In this document: piece by piece, positions 43,860 through 53,707 of the stretch
Numbering within the stretch: the stretch's first letter is position 1
Layout: every line of letters starts with the position of its first letter
Assembly: GCF_002982315.1 (NCBI RefSeq)
Contig: NZ_MWZD01000017.1
Span: forward strand, 558,001-622,000
DNA from: Leucobacter massiliensis
Lineage (GTDB): Bacteria > Actinomycetota > Actinomycetes > Actinomycetales > Microbacteriaceae
DNA: 64,000 nucleotides
Direction of reading: 5' to 3'
Translations under genes and position numbers: made by a program
The notes under the pieces: model-generated
The model's database searches: none
Told to the model about the DNA's origin: nothing
What the model saw: the letters and a program-made list of their open reading frames with translations, nothing else

Positions 43860-44741
43860 GTGACGACCACGAATCTCCCGGTGGTGCGCGCCGCGAACAC
43901 CTCGCGTCGCGCACCCCTCCGGGCACTCCTGCTCCTCCTCCCCGCCTACGCGCTGCTGCTCGGCGTCTTCGCATACCCGGTGCTCGAGAGCATGCTCCGC
44001 AGCGTCACCGAGCCGGAGCCGGGCCTCGGCAACTACGTCTGGGCACTCGAGAACTCCGAGAACGTCTCGGTCATCCTGCGCACCTTCGGCAATGCGCTCA
44101 TCGCGACGCTCGTGTGCCTGCTCCTCGCCTACCCCTACGCCTTCCTCATGACGATGGTCGGGCCGCGGGCGCGGGTCGTGCTCGTCGTCATCGCGCTCAT
44201 CCCGTTCTGGACGAGCCTCATGATCCGCACCTTCGCCTGGATCGTGCTGCTGCAGGACTCCGGGGTGGTGAACTCCCTCTTCGAGTTCTTCGGGCTCGGC
44301 CCGTTCAAGCTGCTGCGCACCAATACGGGCGTGCTCATCGGGCTCAGCCAGGTGCTCATGCCGTTCATGGTGCTCCCGCTCTACGCCGTGATGTCCGGCA
44401 TCGACGGGCGGCTGGTGACGGCGGCGCGCTCCCTCGGCGCTCGACCCTCGGTCGCCTTCCTCCGGATCTTCCTGCCGCTCTCGCTCCCCGGGATCGCGGC
44501 CGGCGGGCTGATGGTGTTCATTCAGGCTCTCGGCTTCTACGTGACCCCCGCCCTGCTCGGATCGCCGTCGGACAGCATGCTCGCCCAGCAGATCTACGCG
44601 CAGGTGAGCAGCCTGCTCGAGTGGGGCCGAGGCGGCGCCCTCGGCGTGATCCTGCTCCTCGCCACGTTCCTGCTGCTCGGCGTGGTCGCGCTGATCCTGC
44701 GGGCCGCGCGGCGCAAGGGCCTCTCCGTGGAGGTGTTCTGA
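43860..44741 (+). CDS. Polyamine-type ABC transporter permease (PotB-like), system C
   Basis: The protein has 293 residues from GTG 43860. Six membrane helices are predicted. The EAA-loop segment is VTAARSLGARPSVAFLRIFL. It is the channel partner of the permease at 44,743, whose ATG follows one base after the stop. Confidence 0.87.
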   Translation: MTTTNLPVVRAANTSRRAPLRALLLLLPAYALLLGVFAYPVLESMLRSVTEPEPGLGNYVWALENSENVSVILRTFGNALIATLVCLLLAYPYAFLMTMVGPRARVVLVVIALIPFWTSLMIRTFAWIVLLQDSGVVNSLFEFFGLGPFKLLRTNTGVLIGLSQVLMPFMVLPLYAVMSGIDGRLVTAARSLGARPSVAFLRIFLPLSLPGIAAGGLMVFIQALGFYVTPALLGSPSDSMLAQQIYAQVSSLLEWGRGGALGVILLLATFLLLGVVALILRAARRKGLSVEVF

Positions 44742-44742
44742 C

Positions 44743-45549
44743 ATGAACCGCGTGCACCCCGTCACCCGGGGAATCCTCTGGGCCATCAGCGCGCTCGTCG
44801 CGCTCTGGCTCATCGCGCCCACGCTCGTCGTGATCCCGCTCAGCTTCACCGGCAAGGCGTCGTTCGTGTTCCCGCCCGAGTCGTGGTCGCTGCGATGGTA
44901 CGAGTCGTTCTTCACGAGTGCGGAGTGGACATCCGCGCTCGTGAACTCGCTCCTCATCGGCCTGCTCGTGGCCGTCGTCGCCACCGTCCTCGGCCTGCTC
45001 GCGGTGCTCGGGCTGCGGGCGCTCGCGGCGAAGCGCCTCGGCTCCGCCCTCCGGATCGGCCTGCTCGCGCCGATGGTCGTGCCGGGCATCGTCGTCGCGA
45101 TCGGCATCTACGCCATCTTCCTCAAGCTCGGACTCGTCGGGACCATCCTCGGCTTCGTGCTCGCGCACACGGTGCTGGCGCTGCCGTTCACGGTCATCGC
45201 GATCTCCGCGGGCTTCGCGGGCTTCGACGACCGGCTGGAACTCGCGGCGCTCAGCCTCGGCGCGAGCCGGGTCGCGACCTTCTTCAAGGTGACGCTGCCG
45301 AACATCGTGCCCGGCATGGTGTCTGGCGCGCTCTTCGCCTTCGTCACCTCCTTCGACGAGGTCGTGCTGTCGCTGTTCATCAAGAGCCCGTACCTCAACA
45401 CCCTCCCGGTGCTGATGTACGCGAGCGTGACGCGCGACACGGACCCGACCCTGGCGGCGGCGGCCACCGTCATCCTCGTTCTCACCACGACGCTCGTCAT
45501 CGGCGCGCTCGTGCTCACCGGAAGGAAGAACCGTGCCAGAAAGAGCTGA
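44743..45549 (+). CDS. Polyamine-type ABC transporter permease (PotC-like), system C
   Basis: The protein has 268 residues from ATG 44743. Six membrane helices are predicted. The EAA-loop segment is ELAALSLGASRVATFFKVTL, and FAFVTSFDEVVLSLF matches the system B permease almost exactly. Its end overlaps the ATPase start by 17 bp. Confidence 0.88.
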   Translation: MNRVHPVTRGILWAISALVALWLIAPTLVVIPLSFTGKASFVFPPESWSLRWYESFFTSAEWTSALVNSLLIGLLVAVVATVLGLLAVLGLRALAAKRLGSALRIGLLAPMVVPGIVVAIGIYAIFLKLGLVGTILGFVLAHTVLALPFTVIAISAGFAGFDDRLELAALSLGASRVATFFKVTLPNIVPGMVSGALFAFVTSFDEVVLSLFIKSPYLNTLPVLMYASVTRDTDPTLAAAATVILVLTTTLVIGALVLTGRKNRARKS

Positions 45550-46546
45550 GCGCGCCGGCGCGGAGATCGTGCTCGCAGGCGTCTCGAAGCACTACCCCAA
45601 GTCGATCGCGCTCGACGACGTCTCGCTCGTCGTCGAGCCGGGCGAGTTCATGACGTTCCTCGGCCCGTCCGGGTCGGGCAAGACCACCACGCTGGGCCTC
45701 ATCGCCGGCTTCACGGATCTGACCTCGGGATACATCGAGATCGACGGCCGGCGCATGGACGACGTGCCCGTGCACCAGCGCGGCCTCGGCATCGTGTTCC
45801 AGCACTATGCGCTGTTCCCGCACCTCACCGTGCTCGACAACGTGCTGTTCCCGCTCCGCCAGCGGAAGGTCGCGCGCGCCGAGGCTGATCACCTCGCGCG
45901 CGCCGCGCTCGACACCGCGGGGCTCTCCGGCTTCGAGGGCCGCTACCCGCGAGAGCTGTCGGGCGGCCAGCAGCAGCGCGTCGCGCTCGCCCGCGCGCTC
46001 GTCTTCGAGCCGCAGGTGCTGCTGCTCGACGAGCCGCTCGGCGCCCTCGACAAGCAGCTGCGCGAGCGCCTCCAGCTCGAGCTGCGCCGCATCCACCGCG
46101 AGGTGGGGCGCACCTTCGTCTTCGTCACGCACGACCAGGAGGAGGCGCTCACCCTCTCCGACCGCATCGCGGTCTTCAACGAGGGACGCATCGAGCAGGT
46201 GGGCACCGCCAAGGAGCTGTACGAGCGGCCGGCCTCGCGCTTCGTCGCGGGCTTCATCGGCGAGTCGACCATGATCCACCACGCGCAGGGCGGGGTCACG
46301 GTCGTGCGACCCGAGCACGGCCTGCTGCTGCCCGACGAGACGGCAGTGGGCGCCGGCCGGCCGGCCGTCCCCGTGACGGTGCGACAGACCATCTACCTCG
46401 GATCCGGCTGGAAGTACGAGATCGTCCTCCCAGACGGCTCCACGGGCGTGGTGCGCAGCGCGGATGCGCTCGGCTGGATGAGCGGCGAGAACGTGCCCGC
46501 CGTGCTCAGCTGGGATCCCGCCCTCGCGTCGGCCTTCGACGCGTGA
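45533..46546 (+). CDS. Polyamine-type ABC transporter ATPase (PotA-like), system C
   Basis: The protein has 337 residues from GTG 45533, inside the permease 3' end, with GGAAGGAAG upstream. Walker A is GPSGSGKTT near 44, signature LSGGQQQR, Walker B LLLDEPLGALD. The C-terminal TOBE region is shorter than in systems A and B. It completes the system C cassette and is followed after 64 bp by the oxidase gene. Confidence 0.9.
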   Translation: MPERAERAGAEIVLAGVSKHYPKSIALDDVSLVVEPGEFMTFLGPSGSGKTTTLGLIAGFTDLTSGYIEIDGRRMDDVPVHQRGLGIVFQHYALFPHLTVLDNVLFPLRQRKVARAEADHLARAALDTAGLSGFEGRYPRELSGGQQQRVALARALVFEPQVLLLDEPLGALDKQLRERLQLELRRIHREVGRTFVFVTHDQEEALTLSDRIAVFNEGRIEQVGTAKELYERPASRFVAGFIGESTMIHHAQGGVTVVRPEHGLLLPDETAVGAGRPAVPVTVRQTIYLGSGWKYEIVLPDGSTGVVRSADALGWMSGENVPAVLSWDPALASAFDA

Positions 46547-46610
46547 CCCCCGCACCGATCCCGCCACCGACACCGATCCCGACCCCCAGATCCGAGAAGG
46601 AACAGCGAAG

Positions 46611-48062
46611 ATGATCAACGGCAATGTCTCCCACTGGTGGCAGCAGCTCGGCGCGCCCAAGCGCCGTGCCGAGCTGCCCGGCAGCCTCTCCGCCGACGTC
46701 GCCATCGTCGGCGCGGGATACACGGGCCTGTGGACGGCCTACTATCTCAAGCGCGCGCGCCCCGAGCTGAGGGTCGTGATCGTGGAGCAGCGCCACGCGG
46801 GCTACGGCGCCTCGGGCCGCAACGGCGGCTGGCTCACCAACTCGGTGACGGGCGGCCGCGAGCAGTACGTGAAGACGCACGGCCGCGCCGCCGCCGAGCG
46901 CTTCCAGCAGGCGATGAACGAGACCGTCGACGAGGTGATCCGGGTCGCGGAGGCCGAGGGCATCGACGCCGACATCCAGCGCGGAGGCGAGTTCAACGTC
47001 GCCTACACGCCCGCCCAGGAAGCGCGCATCCGCGCCTTCGCCGCCGCCGAGCAGAGCTGGCAGCACACCGATCTGCAGCTGCTCGAAGCGGAGGAGGCAC
47101 GCGCGAAGATCAATGTGGCCGGCACGCGCGCCGCCGTGTGGCACCCCCACGCGGCCCGGATCCAGCCGGCCAAGCTCGCCGCAGGCCTCGCCGATGCCGT
47201 GGAGCGCCTCGGCGTCGAGATCTACGAGCGCACCCGCGTCACCGAGATCGCTCCGCACCGCGTGCACACCACCCACGGCACCGTCTCCGCGGAGTACGTG
47301 GTGCGCGCCACCGAGGGCTTCACCGCGAACCTCAAGGGGCTGCACCGCCTGTGGCTTCCGATGAACTCCTCGCTCATCGCCACCGAGCCGCTCCCGGCCG
47401 AGGTGTGGGACGAGCTCGGCTGGAACCAGGGCGAGGTGCTCGGCGACTTCGCACACGTCTACATGTACGCGCAGCGCACCGCCGACGACCGCATCGCCAT
47501 CGGCGGCCGCGGCGTGCCCTACCGCTTCGGCTCGAAGACCGACACCGACGGCCAGACCCCCGCCGTGACCGTCGAGACGCTCAGCGAGATCCTGCACCGC
47601 TTCTTCCCGGCGACGCGCGGCGCGGCCGTCGACCACGTGTGGTCGGGCGTGCTCGGGGTGCCCCGCGACTGGGCGGCGACCGTGGGCCTCGACCGCGCCA
47701 CCGGGCTGGCCTGGGGCGGCGGCTACGTGGGCACCGGGGTCACGGCGACCAACCTCGCGGGCCGCACCATCACGGATCTGATCCTCGGAGAGACGAGCGA
47801 GATCACCTCCCTGCCCTGGGTGAACCATCGCGTGCGCAAGTGGGAGCCGGAGCCGCTGCGCTGGATCGCCACGAAGGGCCTCTACGCGGCCTACGGCATC
47901 GCCGACCGCACGGAGCTCGCCGGCCGCGCGACCACCTCGCCGATCGCCCACATCGCCGACGTCGTCACCGTCACGTGCGCCGAGAACGCCGGAACCCCCG
48001 AGGTGATGGTCCAGGCGTGCACGTCGTGGACCTCGGCGACCCCCGGCACGGTCCGCATGTGA
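46611..48062 (+). CDS. FAD-dependent amine oxidoreductase, PuuB-like
   Basis: The protein has 483 residues from ATG 46611 with GAAGGAACAGCGAAG upstream. The DAO-family FAD motif is VAIVGAGYTGLWTAYYL near 26-42, and YGASGRNGGWL follows, as in gamma-glutamylputrescine oxidase PuuB. It probably oxidises the amine brought in by system C or its gamma-glutamyl derivative. The normal family sequence fades near IAHIADVV. The last about 30 residues are read from the antisense strand of the CDF gene (172-bp overlap), so the tail seems replaced by a rearrangement. Loss of activity is not implied, because the catalytic core is complete. Confidence 0.85.
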   Translation: MINGNVSHWWQQLGAPKRRAELPGSLSADVAIVGAGYTGLWTAYYLKRARPELRVVIVEQRHAGYGASGRNGGWLTNSVTGGREQYVKTHGRAAAERFQQAMNETVDEVIRVAEAEGIDADIQRGGEFNVAYTPAQEARIRAFAAAEQSWQHTDLQLLEAEEARAKINVAGTRAAVWHPHAARIQPAKLAAGLADAVERLGVEIYERTRVTEIAPHRVHTTHGTVSAEYVVRATEGFTANLKGLHRLWLPMNSSLIATEPLPAEVWDELGWNQGEVLGDFAHVYMYAQRTADDRIAIGGRGVPYRFGSKTDTDGQTPAVTVETLSEILHRFFPATRGAAVDHVWSGVLGVPRDWAATVGLDRATGLAWGGGYVGTGVTATNLAGRTITDLILGETSEITSLPWVNHRVRKWEPEPLRWIATKGLYAAYGIADRTELAGRATTSPIAHIADVVTVTCAENAGTPEVMVQACTSWTSATPGTVRM

Positions 48063-48838
48063 TCCCGAACCGCGTCCACGTCGAGGTTCCTCGGGGAGGC
48101 TTCGAGCAGCACGTCGACCACCTCGCGGAGCAGGCTCACGGCGCGTGGGACGATCATGAGCGCGATCGCGATCGAGGCGAGCTGGTCGGCCGCGTTCCAC
48201 CCGGTGAGCAGGATGACCAGCCCTGCCGCGATCACCGCCAGGGAGCCGAGCAGATCGCCGAGCACCTCCAGATACGCGCCGCGCACGTTCAGGCTCTCGC
48301 GCTGGCCTGAGCGCAGGATCAGCAGCGAGACGAGGTTCGCCACGGCGCCGATCACGGCCGCGATGAGCATCGGACCCGAGAGGACCTCGACCTCGGAGCC
48401 GAAGCGGGCGATCGCCTGCACGAGGATCACGACCGCGATCACGCCGAGCACGATGCCGTTCGCCAGCGCGGCGAGCACCTCGACCCGGAGGTAGCCGAAG
48501 GTCCGCTTCGAACTGGCGGGAAGCCCCGCGATGAGGCTCGCGATGAGCGCGATGGCGACGCCCGTGGCGTCCGTGAGCATGTGGCCGGCGTCGGCGAGCA
48601 GGGAGAGCGAGCCAGAGACGAGGGCGCCCACCACCTGCACGACGAACACGGCGAGCGTGATGGCGAGCACGATGACCAGCCGTCTGCGGTGCCGGGCGGT
48701 GCCGGTCGCCCCGGCCTTCGCGCCCGAGGCGCCGTGGTCGTGCCCGTGGTCGTGGCCCCGGCGTTCCGCGGCCCGCGGGCGCTCCGGGTGGCCCTCGCTG
48801 AAATCGGGTCCGCAGTCGTGCTCCACGTGATCCTCCAT
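47891..48838 (-). CDS. CDF-family metal cation efflux protein, altered C-terminus
   Basis: The protein has 315 residues from ATG 48838. The N-terminus is His-rich (HDHGHDHG near 29-36). Six membrane helices follow. HMLTDATG supplies the metal HxxxD of helix 2. In helix 5, LEVLGD has Glu where many zinc exporters have His. The C-terminal cytoplasmic domain begins normally (VPGVAEVHDVHAWTITSG) but stops resembling the family after FSAHVTV. The remaining 24 or so residues are antisense to the oxidase gene. About 30 usual residues seem missing. It probably exports Zn2+, Co2+ or a similar ion if still active. Confidence 0.8.
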   Translation of the reverse strand: MEDHVEHDCGPDFSEGHPERPRAAERRGHDHGHDHGASGAKAGATGTARHRRRLVIVLAITLAVFVVQVVGALVSGSLSLLADAGHMLTDATGVAIALIASLIAGLPASSKRTFGYLRVEVLAALANGIVLGVIAVVILVQAIARFGSEVEVLSGPMLIAAVIGAVANLVSLLILRSGQRESLNVRGAYLEVLGDLLGSLAVIAAGLVILLTGWNAADQLASIAIALMIVPRAVSLLREVVDVLLEASPRNLDVDAVRDHMRTVPGVAEVHDVHAWTITSGVPAFSAHVTVTTSAMWAIGEVVARPASSVRSAMP

Positions 48839-48863
48839 TCCTCGCACCGGCTCGCTCCTGTGC

Positions 48864-51122
48864 TCAGGCGAAGCGCCGCAGGCGGAGGCTGTTCCCCACC
48901 ACGAAGACGCTCGAGAGGGCCATCGCCGCGCCCGCGAGCATCGGGTTGAGCAGGCCGAGGGCGGCCAGCGGGATCGCCGCCACATTGTAGGCGAAGGCCC
49001 AGAACAGATTGCCCTTGATCGTGCCCAGGGTGCGGCGCGCGAGGCGGATCGCGTCGGCCGCGCTGCGCAGATCCCCGCGCACGAGCGTGATGTCGGCCGC
49101 CTCGATCGCGGCGTCGGTGCCGGTGCCCATTGCCAGGCCGAGATCGGCCTGGGCGAGCGCCGCGGCGTCGTTCACGCCGTCACCGACCATCGCGACGACC
49201 CGGCCCTCCGCTTGCAGGCCCGAGACGAGCTCGGCCTTGTCGTGCGGGAGCACCTCGGCGATCACCCGATCGATCCCCACTTCGGCCGCGATCTGCTCGG
49301 CGACGGCGCTGTTGTCGCCGGTGAGCAGGATCGGGGTGAGCCCGAGCGCACGGAACTGCCGGATCGCCTCGGCGCTCGTCGGCTTCACCGTGTCGGCGAC
49401 GACGAGCACGCCGCGCGCCGCGCCGTCCCAGGCGACGAGCACCGCGGTGCGCCCGCGGCTCCCGGCGTCCTCGAGGGCGGCCTGCAGCGCGGGCACCGCA
49501 GCGATCGACCAGTCCTCCAGCAGCGAGGGGCGGCCCACGAGCACGGTGCGCCCCTCGACGATGCCCGAGACGCCCTTGCCCTCCGAGTTGCGGAAGCTCT
49601 CGGCCTCGGGGAGGCTCGTGCCGAGCTCCTCGACCGCGCCCTTCGCGATCGCCTGGGCGATCGGATGCTCGGAGGCGTCCTCGAGCGCCCCTGCCAGGCG
49701 CAGCAGCTCGGTCCGCTCGACGCCGGGAGCCGGGATCGCCTCGAGCAGGGTCATCCTGCCGGTGGTCACCGTGCCCGTCTTGTCGAGCACGACGGTGTCG
49801 ACGCGCCGAGTCGACTCCAGGACCTCGGGCCCCTTGATCAGGATCCCGAGCTGGGCGCCCCGGCCGGTGCCCACGAGCAGCGCCGTGGGCGTGGCGAGCC
49901 CGAGCGCGCACGGGCAGGCGATGATGAGCACCGCGACCGCGGCCGTGAAGGCGCTCGACGCCGGGAAACCGAGGGCGAGCCAGGCCGCGAGCGTGCCGAG
50001 CGCGATCAGGATGACGATCGGCACGAAGACGCCCGAGATGCGGTCGGCCAGTCGCTGGACCGCGGCTTTCCCGGACTGCGCCTCTTCGACGAGCCTGGCC
50101 ATCTGCGCGAGCTGCGTGTCGCCGCCGACCCGCGTGGCGCGGACGCGCAGCCGTCCGCTGGTGTTCACGGTCGCGCCGGTGACGGTGTCTCCGGGCCCGG
50201 CCTCGACGGGCACCGACTCGCCGGTGAGGGCCGAGGCGTCGATGGCGGACGTCCCCGCGACGATCACGCCGTCGCTCGCGATCTTCTCGCCGGGCCGCAC
50301 CACGAACTCGTCGCCGACGGCGAGCTCCCCGACCGGGATCCGCTGCTCGGCCCCGTCGCGCAGGACCGTCACCTCCTGTGCGCCGAGCTCGAGCAGCGCG
50401 CGCAGGGCGGATCCCGCCCGCCGCTTGGAGCGCAGCTCGAAGTACCGGCCGGCCAGGACGAACAGGGTGACGCCGGCCGCGACCTCCAGGTAGATGTTGC
50501 AGCCGCCGTCGTGGGGGTGCGTCGAGAACTCGAAGGCGTGGGTGAGGCCGCTCGCGCCGGCGCCGCCGAGGAAGAGCGCGTACAGCGACCACAGGAATGC
50601 GGCGGCGGTGCCGACCGAGATCAGCGTGTCCATCGTTGCCGCGCCGTGGCGCAGATTCGTCCATGCGGCACGGTGGAACGGCCATCCGGCCCAGACGACG
50701 ACCGGCGCGGTCAGGCAGAGGGCGGCCCACTGCCAGTAGTCGAACTGCAGGGGCGGAATCATGGAGAGCGCGATCACCGGGATCGTGAGCCAGGCGGACG
50801 CGATGACCCGCCGGCGCAGCGCGCGCAGCTCGGGGTCCTCGGCGCCCGGGGCGTCCTCGGGCTGGGAGGCGCTCCGGCTCGGCTCCGGGGCGGGCAGCTC
50901 CGCGGAGTAGCCGGTCTTCTCGACCTCTGCGACGAGCAGTTCCGGGTCGAAGCCTGCGGGCACGCGCACCCGGGCCTTCTCGGTCGCGTAGTTGACGTTC
51001 GCCTCGACCCCGTCGATCCGGTTCAGCTTCTTCTCGATCCGCACCGCGCAGGAGGCGCAGCTCATGCCTCCGATGCTGAGCTCGACGGTGGAGGCTGCGG
51101 CGTCGGCGGGCGCGGCGCTCAT
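48864..51122 (-). CDS. copA: Copper-translocating P1B-type ATPase
   Basis: The protein has 752 residues from ATG 51122. A heavy-metal domain with GMSCASC lies near 19-25. The membrane copper site is CPC near 402. DKTGT with the phosphorylated Asp is near 446. SEHPIAQAI carries the P1B His-Pro, and GDGVND is near 646. It exports Cu+ from the cytoplasm. Its ATG overlaps the copZ stop (ATGA), and a CsoR-type operator controls the operon. Confidence 0.94.
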   Translation of the reverse strand: MSAAPADAAASTVELSIGGMSCASCAVRIEKKLNRIDGVEANVNYATEKARVRVPAGFDPELLVAEVEKTGYSAELPAPEPSRSASQPEDAPGAEDPELRALRRRVIASAWLTIPVIALSMIPPLQFDYWQWAALCLTAPVVVWAGWPFHRAAWTNLRHGAATMDTLISVGTAAAFLWSLYALFLGGAGASGLTHAFEFSTHPHDGGCNIYLEVAAGVTLFVLAGRYFELRSKRRAGSALRALLELGAQEVTVLRDGAEQRIPVGELAVGDEFVVRPGEKIASDGVIVAGTSAIDASALTGESVPVEAGPGDTVTGATVNTSGRLRVRATRVGGDTQLAQMARLVEEAQSGKAAVQRLADRISGVFVPIVILIALGTLAAWLALGFPASSAFTAAVAVLIIACPCALGLATPTALLVGTGRGAQLGILIKGPEVLESTRRVDTVVLDKTGTVTTGRMTLLEAIPAPGVERTELLRLAGALEDASEHPIAQAIAKGAVEELGTSLPEAESFRNSEGKGVSGIVEGRTVLVGRPSLLEDWSIAAVPALQAALEDAGSRGRTAVLVAWDGAARGVLVVADTVKPTSAEAIRQFRALGLTPILLTGDNSAVAEQIAAEVGIDRVIAEVLPHDKAELVSGLQAEGRVVAMVGDGVNDAAALAQADLGLAMGTGTDAAIEAADITLVRGDLRSAADAIRLARRTLGTIKGNLFWAFAYNVAAIPLAALGLLNPMLAGAAMALSSVFVVGNSLRLRRFA

Positions 51123-51340
51123 CGTGATCCGGCCGGGCTCGCCGTGTAGCCCGCCTCCTCGACGGCGGCGAGCACGGCCTCGTCCTCGACGGCGCCGCCG
51201 TCCACCGTGACGGAGAGCCGGCCGCTGTCGGAGCTGACCGAGACGCCGGTGACGCCGGGGATCTGCTCGACCTCGGCGCGGATCGCGTTCTCGCAGTGGC
51301 CGCAGCTCATCCCCGTGACCTGGTATTCACTCGTCGGCAT
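51119..51340 (-). CDS. copZ: Copper chaperone / heavy-metal-associated domain protein
   Basis: The protein has 73 residues from ATG 51340, with AAGGAG upstream. Its single HMA domain has GMSCGHC near 10-16, the Cu+-binding CxxC. It delivers Cu+ to the ATPase or buffers it. It is the first gene of the copZ-copA operon. Confidence 0.93.
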   Translation of the reverse strand: MPTSEYQVTGMSCGHCENAIRAEVEQIPGVTGVSVSSDSGRLSVTVDGGAVEDEAVLAAVEEAGYTASPAGSR

Positions 51341-51396
51341 GGTGACTCCTTCCGGTCGGATGCGCGCACGGTCGGCCGTGCGGATGTGCCCAGAAT

Positions 51397-51413
51397 ATAC
51401 CCCCTAGGGGTAT
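51397..51413. promoter_or_regulatory. CsoR-type copper operator
   Basis: ATACCCCCTAGGGGTAT matches the pseudo-palindromic TACCCC...GGGGTA box bound by CsoR repressors. It lies 57 bp upstream of the copZ ATG. CsoR releases this site when it binds Cu+. No csoR gene is in the window. Confidence 0.8.
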
Positions 51414-51522
51414 CTTTCAAGGGTGCGGGACGGGAAATCCCGGAGATCCCGCAGGACTCGGCCCCACGGCGCCCTGCCCTCGCGGTGAGCGGTTTCGGCA
51501 CACACCCCGATACGCTCGATGC

Positions 51523-52806
51523 ATGCACTCCCAGCGGCTCCGCATCGGCTTCGTGATGCTGCACACCTCACCCCTCGACGTGCCGGGCACGAAGGACGCG
51601 GGCGGCATGAACGTCGTGGTGCGGGCCCAGGCCGAAGCCCTGGCGCGCGCCGGTCACGAGGTGACGATCTTCACGCGCCGCAGCGACCCGGCACCGGCGC
51701 CGCGCACCGTGCTCGCCTCCGGCCTGACGGTCGTGCAGATCGACGCCGGTCCGCCGCGGCTCCTCGCCAAGGGGGAGCACGAGGGCGTGATGGACCGCTT
51801 CGGCGAGCTCCTCGACGCCGAGCTGCGGGCGGCGCCCGTCGAGCTGCTGCACGCCGAGCACTGGTTCTCGGGCATCGCGGCGCTGCCGGTCGCCCGCGCC
51901 CACGGCGTCCCCCTCGTGCAGAGCTACCACTCCATCGCCGCGCCGCCGGAGTCGCCGCTGGGCGCCGGGGAGCGGCCCGAGTCGCCGGGGAGGCTCGCGG
52001 GGGAACGCCGGCTCGCGCACGAGGTCGATCTGGTGATCGCGGTGAGCGAGGCGGAGCGGCGCACGGTGATCGAGCGGCTCGACGGCGACGAAGACCGGGT
52101 GCGCGTCGTGCCGCTGGGCGTCGACACCGAGCTGTTTCACCCCTGTGACTCCCCGGAGTGTGAGGAGGACCGGGACTGGTTCGGCAGCGGTGGCCGTCCC
52201 GAGGCGATCGTCGTGGGCCGGCTGCATCCGCTGAAGGGTTTCGATCTCGTGATCGACGCGATCGCCGTGATGGATCCGGCGCGTCGCCCGATGCTGCGCG
52301 TGGTGGGCTCCCCGCCGCCCGACGGCGACGACTACGCGCGCTCGCTGCACGAGGCGGTCGCGCGGCACGGGCTGCTGGCTACCACGGCCTTCGACGGGGC
52401 GCTGCGCCGCCGCGACCTCGCGGAGCGGATCCGCCGCGCCAGCATCATGCTCGTGCCCTCCCACTCCGAGACCTTCGGCCTCGTCGCGCTGGAGGCCGCC
52501 GCCTCCGGCGTGCCGGTCATCGCCCGCGACGCGGGCGGGCTGCGCGAGGCCGTGATCGACGGCGAGACGGGTGTCCTGATCCCCGTCGATCCCGCCGGCG
52601 ACGATCCGCGGGTCTGGGCCGAGGCCATCGATCGCCTCCTCGCCGACGCCCCTCGCCGCGAGCGCATGGGCGCCGCGGCCCGCGCGTACGCCCTGCGCCG
52701 CAGCTGGGACGCCTCCGCCGCCCGCCTGCTCGAGGTCTATCGCGAGTTGCTCGCCCGCGTGAGTGCTCCGGCTCAGCGCGAGACGAGCGTGGTCTCGAAG
52801 GAGTAG
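51523..52806 (+). CDS. GT4-family glycosyltransferase, MshA-like
   Basis: The protein has 427 residues from ATG 51523. The start of the fold, SPLDVPGTKDAGGMNVVVRA, closely follows the glycine-rich donor or acceptor loop of MshA (PGTGDAGGMNVYV). A GT-B donor domain follows, with GRLHPLKGFDLVIDA and HSETFGLVALEAAASGVPVI containing the E-x7-E-type motif. MshA joins N-acetylglucosamine to inositol 3-phosphate in mycothiol synthesis. Substrate identity is uncertain because many GT4 enzymes share these motifs. Its 3' end overlaps the convergent iolR-like gene by 34 bp. Confidence 0.75.
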   Translation: MHSQRLRIGFVMLHTSPLDVPGTKDAGGMNVVVRAQAEALARAGHEVTIFTRRSDPAPAPRTVLASGLTVVQIDAGPPRLLAKGEHEGVMDRFGELLDAELRAAPVELLHAEHWFSGIAALPVARAHGVPLVQSYHSIAAPPESPLGAGERPESPGRLAGERRLAHEVDLVIAVSEAERRTVIERLDGDEDRVRVVPLGVDTELFHPCDSPECEEDRDWFGSGGRPEAIVVGRLHPLKGFDLVIDAIAVMDPARRPMLRVVGSPPPDGDDYARSLHEAVARHGLLATTAFDGALRRRDLAERIRRASIMLVPSHSETFGLVALEAAASGVPVIARDAGGLREAVIDGETGVLIPVDPAGDDPRVWAEAIDRLLADAPRRERMGAAARAYALRRSWDASAARLLEVYRELLARVSAPAQRETSVVSKE

Positions 52807-53531
52807 AGGTCCGGCCGGTAGCAGTGGTGGCCCGCCTCGATGACGCGGCCCCCGTGGTCGAAGGCGACGCGGTCCATGGTGAGCAGCGGGCTGCCCTTCG
52901 GGATGTCCAGCAGCTCGTGCTCGTCCCCGTGGGTGCGGCGCGCCCCGATCACCTGATTGGCGATCTTGATGGTGACGCCCCGTTTCCGCAGCAGCTCGTA
53001 GAGCCCGTGCGCTTCGAGCGTCTCCGCGGTGATGTCGGTGAACTCCGGCGGGAGCAGGTTCTCGAGGACCGCCATCGGCGTGCCGTCGGTGCTGCGCAGG
53101 CGGCGCAGTCGCGTGATCTCGGTGCCGGGCTCCACCTGCAGGCGCTGCGCCTCGTGCTCGTCCGCGGCGATCCGCTCGAGCGAGAGCACGCGCGTCGAGG
53201 GCCGGTGTCCCGCCCGCGTCAGATCCTCGTGCAGGCTGGTCAGCTCCACGGGGCGGCTCACCCTCGCCTGCACCACCTGGGTCCCGATCCCGCGTCGCCG
53301 CACCAGCAGGCCCTTGTTGACGAGCTCCTGGATCGCGCGTCGCACCGTGGGCCGTGAGAGACCCAGGCGCTCGCCGATGGAGATCTCGTTCTCGAGGCGA
53401 GCGCCGGCGGGGATGACGCCCTCGCGGATCGCGCGTTCGAGGCGGCTGGAGATCTGGAAGTAGAGCGGGACCGGGCCTGAACGATCGAGATCGGTGAAGA
53501 TCTCCTCCGGCCACACGGGATCGGTGCTCAT
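52773..53531 (-). CDS. iolR: GntR-family regulator with UTRA domain, IolR-like
   Basis: The protein has 252 residues from ATG 53531 with GGAGG upstream. The winged helix covers about 20-85 (ISIGERLGLSRPTVRRAIQE), and the UTRA effector domain about 95-240. It is divergent from iolC at the head of the inositol cluster, as IolR is in Corynebacterium. Two sites resembling the published IolR motif KGWCHTRACA lie between them (53,583 and 53,708). It probably represses the iol genes until inositol or an intermediate is present. Confidence 0.82.
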   Translation of the reverse strand: MSTDPVWPEEIFTDLDRSGPVPLYFQISSRLERAIREGVIPAGARLENEISIGERLGLSRPTVRRAIQELVNKGLLVRRRGIGTQVVQARVSRPVELTSLHEDLTRAGHRPSTRVLSLERIAADEHEAQRLQVEPGTEITRLRRLRSTDGTPMAVLENLLPPEFTDITAETLEAHGLYELLRKRGVTIKIANQVIGARRTHGDEHELLDIPKGSPLLTMDRVAFDHGGRVIEAGHHCYRPDLYSFETTLVSR

Positions 53532-53576
53532 CGTTCCTCCTGTGGAGCATGGAGCGACTGTGATCGGGATGCCGGC

Positions 53577-53592
53577 CACATATGTGATGACA
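53577..53592. promoter_or_regulatory. Candidate IolR site near iolR, with overlapping palindrome
   Basis: TGTGATGACA at 53,583-53,592 matches the recalled motif KGWCHTRACA at nine of ten positions, on either strand. A perfect 10-bp palindrome CACATATGTG (53,577-53,586) overlaps it. The site is about 50 bp upstream of iolR, which fits autoregulation. Confidence 0.45.
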
Positions 53593-53707
53593 ACCTTACC
53601 TCTATGGGCCCCTGCCGCGGGCGCCCTCTCGCGCCTCCGCCGGATCGCGGAGGGATCCCGCCGCAGGCCGGGCACCGTCCGGACGAGCCGCGGGGCATTC
53701 GTGCTAT

